From NCBI GenBank assembly GCA_023846275.1, contig JAIUJO010000147.1, positions 1,125,471 to 1,189,470 of the forward strand: 64,000 nt of DNA. The letters are read 5' to 3'. This DNA is from Vanilla planifolia. Taxonomy: Eukaryota > Streptophyta > Magnoliopsida > Asparagales > Orchidaceae. The notes under the pieces were generated by a model. The model had not been told where the DNA came from and ran no database searches. It worked only from the letters and a program-made list of their open reading frames with translations. The translations under genes were made by a program, and so were the position numbers. Positions within the stretch are counted from its first letter, which is position 1; each line of letters begins with the position of its first letter. This document shows positions 14,302 through 26,400 of the stretch, in pieces.

Positions 14302-15790
14302 ATGACTTCAAGCAAGTTTGATATTTTTTTGTCATTAGATGAGGGTTTTTCATCCTTCCATCCCACATTATTTAAGGGTAAACTTTTTATATTGGAAAAA
14401 AATATTTAGAATTTTTGTCTAATAAATTAACTTAGAAATATAGGTAACGAATACCAAATATTGTGATTTTCCTTGACATTCATTCTATAATGAAATCAAT
14501 TTAGTTTGTGAAATTAGTAGTAATCATAAGGGATTGGCATAATCAAATGCTAGATGAAAAAACAACCATCATTTTTACATATTTTGTAGTAAATTTACAC
14601 AAGCTCATAATTTACATATAGAACATGAAGTTGGCTAAATCATAAAAGAAAAGTTTGAAGGCACTTCACAAATTAATGATAAAAAAATAAATATGGTTAT
14701 ACATGATTATAAGATCTTTACGATGAATATAAGAAAAGAAATAAAGAAAATGTTGATGCAATTCACAAAGTTTACTAATGGATTAGCAAATATCGGGAAC
14801 ATTTTTACTAATGAATATCTTATATGAAACATGTAAGAACTCTACCCAAAGAGCATGGTAGAGGAGTTACTAGGAGAATTTTTTATGATCGAGATTGAGA
14901 TGTGTAGTAGTGTTGAAGAAGAGGTTTCCACAAGTAAGATAAAGCATGATGCAAGGAAAAAAGAACCATTCTTATTCAAAGGAACAAAAAAATGATTCAG
15001 ATGCAACATCAATTTCCTCCATGGATTTTGAAGAAAGGGTACATTTTCATGCTAAAAACATAACTAAAAATTTGGCAAAATCTTTTGTAAATAAGAAACT
15101 AATAAAAAGAAAAAAATGGAATGAAGAAGTTACCAAACATTTGAATATGGTCAAATCAACCATGTTAGACAAAATGTCCACAACTTGTCGACAACAAAAG
15201 GAAGGATTGAAAAAGAGAAAAATGAATAAGAATAAAGATTTAAAAGCTACTCAAAGTACATTAGAAGATTTTGATGCTACAACTTCCGAAAGTTAGGTGG
15301 ATGTAATGATTCTTTCATGGCCAAGAATGATGAACAAAGCACATCTAGGGAAAAGAAGGGAATTAGGCTAATACATGGCCTCATGATGTTCTTGAGAATA
15401 TTTTCATAGAAGTTTTTAGTGCTTTAATTTATTTAATGTCCACAAATAAAAAGTTAAAAAATATTTACAATAGAAAAATTGAACTTCTAAGGTTTAACTT
15501 AAAAGAAGACGAGAAAAAAGATAGTAGAAATACTTTAAATTTTTGTGAAAAATATTCCATTATTATTAAGATTGCTTGTTTGAAAAAAAATAGTAATTCA
15601 AAAGAAAATTTTTTTTTTCTTGATCATACAAAAATTTCAAACTCTTCACGTGTTTATTTTTCTAAACATAAAGTTATATCTTCTTTTGAGCATATGCATA
15701 ATGTTTCAATTGTTTCATATTTTTATTGTTATAGAAAAGGCCATTAAATAAGAGAATGTCAAAAAAGTAAAAATGAATTTAGTTCAGAAC
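14302..15790 (+). pseudogene. Fossil Copia gag (UBN2-like start and zinc-knuckle-like end)
   Basis: The beginning (from about 14302) reads like the plant Copia gag start, with an 'EG.SS..P.LF.G' pattern. The middle (about 14946-15296) is a lysine-rich, charged segment ending in a Ser/Thr/Asp/Glu-rich stretch, as seen between the gag core and zinc knuckle in this group. The end (about 15700-15770) resembles the CCHC zinc knuckle, with 'YCYRKGH' visible. In living relatives gag forms the virus-like particle and binds RNA through the knuckle. This copy is an old fossil, broken in several places. The two longest open pieces are 14946-15296 and 15436-15747; neither is likely to be a gene. Confidence 0.65.
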
Positions 15791-15940
15791 TGGCTATCAA
15801 ATGAGAGATTAAGAATGATATAATGAATATTATTGCTCTACCCAATCTTTCTTGAGTTCTCATGATTAGAGAGTAGAGAAGTTCATGTAAGGTGTCACCA
15901 AAAGATGGACTTTTTTTAAAATATTTATAACTTGCCACCT

Positions 15941-15955
15941 TCAAAAGATGGAGAA
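15941..15955 (+). other. Polypurine tract of the nested Copia element
   Basis: The purine-rich 'aaaagatggagaa' stands directly before the TGTTAGG that opens the 3' LTR. Plant Copia elements usually have a tract like AAGGGGGAGA here, which primes plus-strand synthesis. Its position supports the placement of the 3' LTR start at 15956. Confidence 0.7.
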
Positions 15956-18176
15956 TGTTAGGATACCCTTGTGTTTATTGAGTCAACATTTAAATGTTTA
16001 GTATTTTATTTTAATGGGTTTGTTTAATGTGAAACATGTTTAGTTGTAAAGAACAATCCATTTACTTTTAAAGATGATGCATAAATGATCTTAAAAGAAC
16101 CATGTATTTTTTAGCAAGCATCAAAGTTTGAGGACATTCACATAAAATTTGAAAATATTTTTATTTTTTTAAGTAATAAAATATTATCTTTTTGATTATT
16201 AGTCATAAGACATTTATCTACACAAATCCCATCATGTCCAACATGAACTATTCCATGATTTTGAAAACTTAGGAATCCATTTTTAAATCATTTAGTATTT
16301 TCAAATCCTAATTATCCACCAAAATGCTTTCAATCTATTTCTTGCTTTAAGAAATACAAATGATTCAACTTTTAATCTCTTAATTTTTTTCTAAGTTAAA
16401 TCTTACATATACATCTTTGTCTAATTCCATGCTATGTTAATTGTTAAGCTATCTTTAAAATAGGAAAAATTTATTTAGTTAAATTTTTCATAATTAAGAA
16501 AGAAAAAAATTCTTAACCCACATTCTAAATATGTGCCCAAGTGCAAAGCACTGGGCCAATGAAGCCTGAATGGGTAATTGCAAACGTTATGTCACGAGAC
16601 ACGAGGAATGAATTATGTTCATGCCTATCTAGGCCATTGTTCATTCAAAATAAGATTGGGGTATGGAAAAGGATAAATCTTGGTTGATCAAGTATGCAAA
16701 TGGGTTGGTTAGACCCATTATCATGTTAAATTTATAAGCATGCAAGTGTCCAAAGTGGTGAAATCCCTAGAGCATAAAGGCGAGCCTTCCATATGATTCA
16801 ACTTGCATTATCATCCAAAGAATGACATTAAAAAGTGAAAAAAATTATCATAAATTATAATGGCAGACTACATCTTTTACCAATTGAATACTTTAAGCAT
16901 GGGAATATTCTTCGAACTCGTCCAAGATCATATAGCTATAATCACGTTGCCTATAATCCTTGCTATGATGCTTTAACCAAAGGAGGAATATCATATCCAA
17001 CGTAATCACATAGCCCTAATAATTTCAAGCCTTTGAAATGTCTATCCATGAATAAGATATCCTAAATAATTCCATTTGAAAGCCTGGGTTGAGATCATTC
17101 CAACCTTTACCATTGATTAATCGCACAATCCAAAGCTAATCTAACTTTGATCAGATGACATATATCTAATCCATCTCGACCCTATCATCCCTAAATCAAC
17201 GACATTTATAGCCTTTAAATAGTTGATCTATCTCAAATCGGATCGAATGAAATCCATTATATTCTTCCTCAATTGCTAATTCGTTAGACAATATTTGAGT
17301 TGTTGTGCAAGCAATTTAGGAAGAAGTATTTTAACCTTTTATGAAAAAATATTTAGCTATTTATTACAACTTAAAAGTTTTTTTATTTACTTTTTAATGA
17401 CTATGTCCAAATTATTTTTATATAAACTTAAACCATATTCCAAAAATGGCAAAGGAACCTAAACAAGAATTTAAGATGTTAATCATATTCTACTAGCATA
17501 AATTCTCATGGTAACATCTACAGCTTACAATTACACAAAATTCCAAATTCTTCTAGCTACCCCTAAAACATCTAAGTTCTCATTTCCTCACTTTTCGTCA
17601 GAACTTTAAGCTCCTTGTGCATTTATTTATTCATCATCAATTATGAGAAATATTTTTTGCTTTTATTGGAAATTTATGACTTGCTATATTTTGTCTTACC
17701 ATTTGGTTGGTGGTTGACATTTATGAATGCCTATGTTTGGATTGATCTCTTAGAAAATTGAGTTGGGGATGAGCTCATAAAATCCTGTGTTATAGTTGAA
17801 CCTATAAAAGCTATTAGGCTGGAGGTGAATCATAACAAATAACCTTAAGTGCTTTGGAGTTGAACTGTAAAAAACACCTTAAGATGTACAACTCTTTTTT
17901 GTGGTGAAGTTACTTTAGACCATGGTTTATGGGCCAAACCTAGGTTTTAGAATGAAGAAAATTACCAAAAAATATTGGTGCACCATTTCAATTTTTATTT
18001 TTATTTTTCATAGTTAAAAATTATAAATTAATTTGCTCATAATCTAAGGTTTTTTTATAAATATAGAGTTATTTTGATAAACAAGTTTTGAAAATAAATT
18101 TGGTAAAAAGATTTGAAATTTTTTAAACCCAAAATTCACCTTTATGTTATGCAATACTAACTTTCATTTTACTTCA
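15956..18176 (+). mobile_element. 3' LTR of the nested Copia element
   Basis: It starts TGTTAGGATA and ends 'ttttacttca'. Blocks match the 5' LTR in order, including 'gtgaaacatgttta' near 16030, 'gtgcaaagcactgggcc' near 16540, 'cattgattaatcgcacaatcc' near 17110, and a 'tttggttggtgg' / 'gtggtgaag' region near 17700-17910. Satellite sequence resumes at 18177 after the presumed target-site copy 'cttta'. Confidence 0.82.
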
Positions 18177-20450
18177 CTTTATCGTACGATTTGTCTTTTT
18201 TATAAATTTTTATTTTGATTAGGATATATTATAATGAAACTCTAAATCAAGCCTCATGTGACCTTACAATATTTTAATTTTGTAATATTTTGCTGTTTCA
18301 TTTAATCTAATTTTATTGTTAATATAAATTCAATTAATATTAAAAAAAATATTTTAATATTATTTATGCATACCTATTGTATTGATTCACAATAATTGCA
18401 AGTAAGGCCTGATAAAGTAAAAGCAAATGTTGTTGTACTCATCTCGACATCATTCTTCCCCTTGAGCTTAACTTATTTTTTCAAATATTTCACTTTGATT
18501 TTGTTCTGTAACTATGAGACTTAAATTCCCCACTCATGCGACCTTTTACATCTCCATTAGTTCGCTATATTATATTCGTTTAATTTATCTTATTTTAGCT
18601 TCATTATTTATTTACATAATATTAAAATTATATTATACTATTATTTATGGAATTAAATATTTATTTTTATATGTTTAAATATTTTATTTTCCATATTTTT
18701 GGCTTTCTTTATAAGGAATATTGATTAGAAACTTATTTGAAGATTAATAACATTGCACTCAAACTCCTTAGTATCATAAATGTAGTTTTCTTACATAATT
18801 TATCTCATTTTTTCTACTTTTCCAAATCTATTTTGTCATATTACTAAAAGAATCTAAACTCCTATCATGTGACCTTCACATTTCCTTGATTTAGCTATAT
18901 TGTATTTCTTTAATTTATCTTATTTTAGTTTTCTTATTAATTTTTTAATGTTAAATAATAATATATAATTATTTATGCTTATTTAATTTTGTTAATTTGC
19001 AGTAATTCCAAGCAAGCATTAACCAAGACTTACTAAATATTATTATACTTATTTCAATAAGCTTTAACTAAATAAATATTCAAGTTTTTTCTTAAAATAA
19101 TATTCTTTAGGGTTTTGGTGTGCCTTACGAGTCATTTCAATTCATACATGATTTGATGATTGAGGATGTTACCTTTGATCATCTTCGTAATTTGGAATGT
19201 AGCTGTCCCATAAAATTTCTCTCATTTCTTCAAATTTTTTATTTTTATTTTGTTATATTACTATGTAATATTAAATCTCTTCCTGGGTGACCTTTACATT
19301 ATTTTTATTTATTTATATTATATTACCTCAATTTATCTTATTTTAGCTTTAGTAGATATTGACGTCACACTAAATCTGAGTGACATTCAGTCAAGAAGAA
19401 ATGAACGTCACTGAGCTCCCCTTGAGGTGCTCGATAAAATGAAATATTTATTTTTTATATTTTTTTTCATTTTATTTTTATCAAATTTGGTATGTTTTAC
19501 TAATAATTTTGATTCAATCAAGATTTGACGATCAAGAATGTTATACTTTGTATGATACTTCAATTCATAAATTTTTACTATTTTTCTAATTTCTCTTTTT
19601 GATTTTGTTTATGATTATAAAACTCAAATTCTATTCTCGTGTGACCATTATATTGTAAAATTCTATTTCATCAAAATATTTAATTTAGATTTACCATATA
19701 TTTATTAAAAATTAAAATAAAAAATTATTATAACTTATGCTCACTTAAAGGGTAACTTATATTAATTTGAAAATAGATCCTACTAAGATAAAATAAATAT
19801 CATTAGACTCTTCATGATAAACTTAATCATATTAAATATTCTTTTACAATTTTTTTAAAAAAAGTTTGAGAGGCTTAGGCATGCCTTATTGGTCAATTAA
19901 TTCATACATTGTTTGACTGTTAAGGATATTACACCCAATTTTCTTTGTTATAGCTATTCAACATTCAAGTACATTTATTCATTTATAAATTTTTAAATAT
20001 TTTATTTTCTAGAACTTTGGCATGTTTTATGTGATATTTATATTTGTATCTAATTTGAACATTACGTATATTTCTTTTAATGTTCTTAGTATCTTGGAAT
20101 ATAACTTTCTTGTATAATTTTCTAATGTCTTTAAACTTTTTATTTTAATTTGGTAAAGTTACTATGAAACAATAATTTTTCTCTCATGTAACTCTTGTAC
20201 CATATTTATATAGTTTGATTCCATTATTTTAATTTATCTAATTTTAGCATTAATAAATATCTTTACTTAATATTTAAATAATAATTTTATATTATTTAAT
20301 ATTATTCACTTTTGGAATTTTAAGCAATTCAAAATGATGTTTAATTAAAATGAAAGAAATGTTAATTAATTATCCTTGATAAACTATATCTAATTAAATA
20401 TTTATTTTTATATATTTTATTAATTTTTTTTAAAAGGTTTAGCAGACTGT
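17887..20450. repeat. Segmental-duplication partner of 1-2510 (LTR tail plus satellite)
   Basis: Beyond ordinary monomer similarity, this block shares idiosyncratic features with the window start in the same order. These include the LTR end at 290/18176, the 'gaggaatttt'/'aaggaatatt' monomer (about 895/18710), the 'caatattctttagggt'/'taatattctttagggt' monomer (about 1280/19105) and 'tattctcgtgtgac' (about 1730/19632). The offset is about 17.89 kb at the junction and about 17.93 kb by position 2400. I could follow collinearity by eye only to about 2.5 kb. Confidence 0.7.
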
Positions 20451-23400
20451 AGGTGATATTTTGAGTCATACCTAAATCAATGATTAAGGAAGTTCCAAAT
20501 AAGATTCGATCAAGGTGAGACAAACATCATTAGACTCATTTTGACAAAATCAATTGATTAATATATATATATTTTATTTTTTTTTATTTTTCTAATCTTT
20601 TTCTCACTTTAAGAGATATCTTTATTCGTGCATGACTTCACAGTTGAGGTCTTTGCCCTCAATCACCGACGTATCTTGGACAGAAACTATCCAATATAAT
20701 TTGTCATTTTTTCAAATTTGTCAGTATTTTTTTATATTACTATGTAACTCTAAATATCTTGTCATAGAACTTTTACAAAACTTTTATTTGGTTATATTAT
20801 ATTTATTTAATTTAACTTATGTTAACTTTAATATATATTTATAATCTCGTCGAGTTATACACAATTTATAATTCATTCTTTTATATGATTAAAATATTTA
20901 ATTTCTAAATTTTTTAGATGCTCAATAGATATTCAGATTTCTACATGTTTTGGTTATCGATTGTCATGCGAAAGCACCTTGCTCTAATGGAATGTAACTT
21001 TCTTGTACAATTTATCTCATTTATTAAAATGTTTCTTTTTTATTTCATTATATTATCGATGTCCTTAGTCTTGTTAAATATCTTAATTTATTTTTTTAAA
21101 AACTTTTGTCCTAATGTTTTTGCATGCATTATGAGTAATTTTGATTAATACCTCATTTGATGATCCCAAATGTTGCACTTGACCTCTTTAGTTTTTTTAC
21201 TACAACTTCCATATACAAATTATTTCAGTTTTTCAAATATCAATTTTTTTTAGATTTTTTTATAATGCTACATAACATTATGTCTCCTCTTATATGACCT
21301 CTAGGTTTCTTTGATTTAACTATATTATATCTATTCAATTTAACTCATTTCATCCTTAATACATATTTCCTTATAATTAAAAAAATAATTTGTTATTATT
21401 TAAGCATGATTAATTTTTTTAATTAATAACAATTTTGAAGGAAGTACAATTAAGATGAAACAAATATCATTCCATTAGTCCCAATGAGCTCCTATTGATT
21501 AGATATTTAATTATATATATTTTTAAATACTTTTATTGGGGGTTTAGCATCATTTACAAGATATTTAGATTCATACTTGTTTTAAGTTTTGAGAGTGACC
21601 CACTGGATCACTTTAGTATCTCAGAATGCAACTTTTTTATTCAGTTTATGAAATTTTCTTTAATATTTTTTTTCATTTGTTATTAATACTACAAAATTAT
21701 AATTCTCCTCCCTTATGGCCTTTGCATTTCTTTGATTTATTTATGTTATATTTTTTTAACTTTTCTCATTTCAAATTTAGTATAAGTTCACCTTATATTA
21801 AAATAATTATTTATGATTATTTATACTTGTTTACTGGGGTGAATCATAGTAATTCCAAATGTCGTTGAATTCAAATCAAACAAACATCAATGATTTAGTC
21901 CAGTGACATCCAAGCAGTTAGCTATTTTTTATATGTTAAATGTTTTATTTTATTGAAGTTTTGCATACTTTACATAATATTTTTATTCATACTTGATATC
22001 ATGATCAAAGATGTTATAGTCAATCTCCATATTATCTTGGCATACATTTTCTCATTTGATTAAACTCTTTTCTTTAGTGTTTTTTCTTTGTTATCATAAT
22101 ATTACTAAGAAAATGTAATTCTCCTCTCATATAGCATTAACATCAATTTATTTTTGTAGTATTACTTCTTTCAATTTATCTCATTTTTAGGTTTAGTATA
22201 AATTTACTTAATATTGAGATATTAACTTATTATCTTAAAATGGAACTTTCCCATGCAATTTGTCACATTTATTTAAATTTTTTGTATCCATTTAGCATAT
22301 TGCTATTAAAATGTAATTCTCATCTTAAGTGACCTTTATATCTCTTTGATTTGGTTACATAACATAACATCAGTTTTTCTTATCTTAGTTTTATTATATT
22401 TTCACATAAAATTAAAATAATAATTTTATTTTTTATGCTTATTTATTTTGGTTATTCATAGTAATTCTAGGGTTCAATAAAGAAAAAACAAATGTTGGTT
22501 GACTTATCGTGATCAATTTTATTTAATTACATAATCATTTATATATTTTTAAATATTTTATTTTATGACATATTAACATGCTTTGTGAGGCATTTTAATT
22601 TGTAATAGATTTGATGATGACAGGTATTTTACTCAATCTACTTGTCATCACGGAATTTCTACTATATAATTTATCTTGTTTATTCATACCTTTTACTTTT
22701 TTCATTACACTAATATGTAACTCGAATCATCCTCTTGTGTGAGCTTTACATCAACTCAATTTAGTCATATTTGAGAGCTTTAATCATTTTCATGCATGAT
22801 TTAATATAGATTTTCATAATATTATAATAAAAATTTTATATCATTTATTCTTATTTACTTTGGTGATTTGTAGGAATTCAAAATGAGATACCATCAAGAT
22901 AAAAAAATGTCTAGACTCATCTTCGCAATTTATATCAAATTAAATATTTAATTTCTTATTTATGAAATACTTTATATTTTAGGGTTTTGGCATGTTTTTA
23001 GAAATATTTTAATTAATACTTGATTTGATGATCAATGCTATTACACTTGATCTCCTTAGTGTCATGACATGAAACTTTCCCACACGATTCAACACATCTC
23101 TTCAGATTTTCTTCTTTGATTAGGTCATATTAGACTAAACATCTAGTTCTCCTTTTTTGTAACATTTTGATCAATCTGATTTCATTATATTATAAAGTTT
23201 AAATTCTTTTCATTTCAACTTTACAACAAATATACTTATTATTAAATAATAACTTATTATTTTTTATGGTTATTTTATTTGATGATTTTTAGTAATTCAT
23301 AATGTGATTTGATTAAGATAAAAAATAATTTCACTGGTCTCAATAACCTCTACCTTATTAAATTATTTTTTATAATTTAATTATTTAATTTCCTAAGGTA

Positions 23401-26400
23401 TTTGGACGTTTTACAAGTTGTTTTGGTTCAATCCTAACGGATGATCGTAGATGTTTCACATGATCTCCTAAGTATCTTCGAATGCAGATCTCCCTTATAA
23501 TTTTATATCATTTCCTCTAATTTTTTGCTTTAATTATCATATAATATTATGCAACTCTAAATATTTTTCTAGTGCAACCTTTAGAACACTGTTGCTTTTC
23601 ATTACTTAGTGTTAATATAATAATTTATTTTATTATTTAAGACTATTTAGTTTTATAATTTGCAATAATTCAAAATAATGTCTATTTGAAATGAAGCAAA
23701 CCTCATTCCACTAACATTGACGAGCTCCGTGTTATTAAATATTTAATTATACAATTTGAATTACTTTTCCAAGTGTTATGGCATGTTTTATGAGACATTT
23801 TGATTCATTCTAGATTTGATGATCGAGAATTTTATAGTAGATCTAATTAGTATATTGGAAATCAACTTTCTTGGGAAATTTGACTAATTTCTTCAAATTT
23901 TTCATTTTGATTTTATTATTTAGTTTTTGAAAATTATAGTAATTTGAAATGGCATATGATCTAGAAAAAATAAACATCATCAACTCATGTAGAAGAGCTC
24001 TATCCAATTAAATAATTATTTTTACTTTGATTTAGTTATAATACTATGTAACTCTAATCTTCTCTCTTATCATATTTGAATTATTTTGATTTTGTTATAT
24101 TTCATTATTTAAAAACACCATTTGGCAAATTTTACAATATATTTTTGCTTGTAACTGATTTGTTGATTGAGGAAGCTGCACATTAACTGATTAGTATCCT
24201 ACAATGCAACTTTCTTATATATCTTATGACATTTTTAAAAGGTTTTAATTCAACTCTTTTATATCACTATGAAATTATAATTCTTCTCTGAGATGAATGA
24301 TACATCACTTTTATGTGGGTATATTTAATTGCTTTAATTTATATTATTTTATACTTATGATCTATTTACCACTTATGAAAATAGTACTTTATTATTATCT
24401 ATTCTTATTTACTTTAGCAAATCACTATAATTCAAAACTAGGTCTAATCAAGTCTAAACAAATACTTTTAAACTCATATACATGAGCTCCATCCAAATGA
24501 AATTCATTTTTATGTTTTAATAATATTTTATTTTCATTGATTTTTTGCATAAATAATGAGGCATTTTTACTCAATCATGATTTTATAATTGAGGATGTTC
24601 CATCAAGTTTCTTAATATATTGGAGTTCAACTTTGGCATATATATTATATAATTTTTTTAACTTTTTTATTTTAGGTTTTTATAATACCTTTTAACTCTA
24701 AAACTACTTCAGTGCAACTTTTTACAATATTTTTTATTTTTATCTATTATATTGCTCTAACAAATTATATTTTAGATTTATTTCATATTTATTACTTATA
24801 AAATAATAATTTAATAACATATACGATTACTTAATCTAGTAATTTTTAGTTATTCCAAATAATGACTGGTTGAGATAATACAAACATTGTCATTCTCATC
24901 TTGACATGCTCTATCAAATTAAACATTCAAGTTTATATTTTAAAACATTTAATTTTCTATAGTTTTAAAATTTTTATGTGATATTTTTATTTATAGCTTT
25001 TGTTATGACCACAAATGTTACTCTTGATAGCTTTTTTGTATTGGAGTGCAACATTCCCAAACAATTTATGTTATTTCTTAAAATAATTTCCTTTTTAGTT
25101 TTATTATATTACTGTAAAACAATAATTTTGTTATCATGTGACCTTTACATCATTATCATTTGTTACATGCTTTGCTTAAACTTATTTCATTTTAGGTACA
25201 ACAATAATTCAGTTAATATAATAAAAAGAAATTTATTATTATTAAGCTTTTTATTTTTGTGATTTACAATAATTTAAAATGATGTGTGATTGAGATGAAC
25301 CAAATTATGTTGGACTTAGCTCAATAAACTCAATGCAATTAAATATTTTAATTTAAACAAATGATGTGTGATATTTGAATTTTTGCTTATTGGTTTATTT
25401 AAAAAAGTCATGCTTCATCAACAACCTTTATTTATAACTTTTCTTATTTTCTTAAATTTTTTGCCTTGAATTTGCTATGTTGCTATGAAACTCTAATTCT
25501 TCTCTGGAATGACAATTACACTACTTTATTTGGGTATATTAATATATTTTTACTTAATTTCAAAAAATTAATTTATTACTAGTTATGGTTGTTGAATTTC
25601 ACACTTAAAAAAAATTCATAATGAGGCATCATATAGATGTAATAAAATTTGATCAACTCATTTTGGCTCCACCAACTACTAAAAATTCATGTTATGCCTT
25701 TAAATAATTTATTTTAGGCAATTGTTTTAAAAGGCTATTCAATTAGAATTTGATTTGACTTTCATGCATGATCACTAAATTTCTTAGTACCTTGGAGTAA
25801 AACATTCTTGCACAATTCATATAATTTCTTCAAAATTTTTTCGTTGATTTGGTTAACCATATTTACTCCAAATATCCACTAAGGTAACCTTTTATATTAG
25901 ATAGATTTGGATCAATTACATTGCTTTCTTTTACCCATTTTAGTTTTTCTATATATTTACTTAGAATTAAAATAAAAGTTTATAATTTTTTATGCATATA
26001 TACATTATAAAGTCACAGTTATTCCAAACATGTTTTTATCAAGGTGATAGAAGCTTCATTGGACTTAACTCGACATGTATTATCCAATTACATATTGATT
26101 TTAATATTTTTGGAACATTTTACTTTGTAGAGTTTTAAAATTATATATGAGATATTTTGATTCATACGTACTTTGACAAATTTGAATGTCGCACTTAATT
26201 TCCTTACTATATTGGAATGTAATTTTTTATAATAACTTTTGTCATTTTTTCATATGTTTTTTATTATTTAATTATATGATTATAAAACTATAATTCTGCT
26301 TTAATGTGACCTTTACATCACTATGATTCAATAGGTCGTGCTTCGAAAATTTATCGCATTTTGGCTTTAATACATATTTACCTAAAATTAAAATACTACT

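Larger units (their letters stand above)
11948..18176 (+). mobile_element. Old, broken Ty1/Copia-type LTR element (gag-only interior) nested in the satellite
   Basis: Two directly repeated LTRs of about 2.2 kb flank an interior of about 1.84 kb. An initiator-Met tRNA primer site follows the 5' LTR and a purine tract precedes the 3' LTR. The interior shows gag-like remnants only; I find no protease, integrase, reverse transcriptase or RNase H motif, and there is no room for them. It is therefore a non-autonomous or internally deleted Copia derivative. The probable target duplication is 'ctttt' (left) and 'cttta' (right), and the satellite monomer resumes in phase after it. The LTRs are roughly 70% identical by eye, which suggests insertion tens of millions of years ago. 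The gag is clearly broken in several places. Confidence 0.82.

Noticed and set aside
14946-15747. Open frames of 116 and 103 codons as host genes
   Set aside because: They lie between the primer site and polypurine tract of an LTR element and resemble its gag linker and zinc-knuckle region. They are fossil parts, not host genes.
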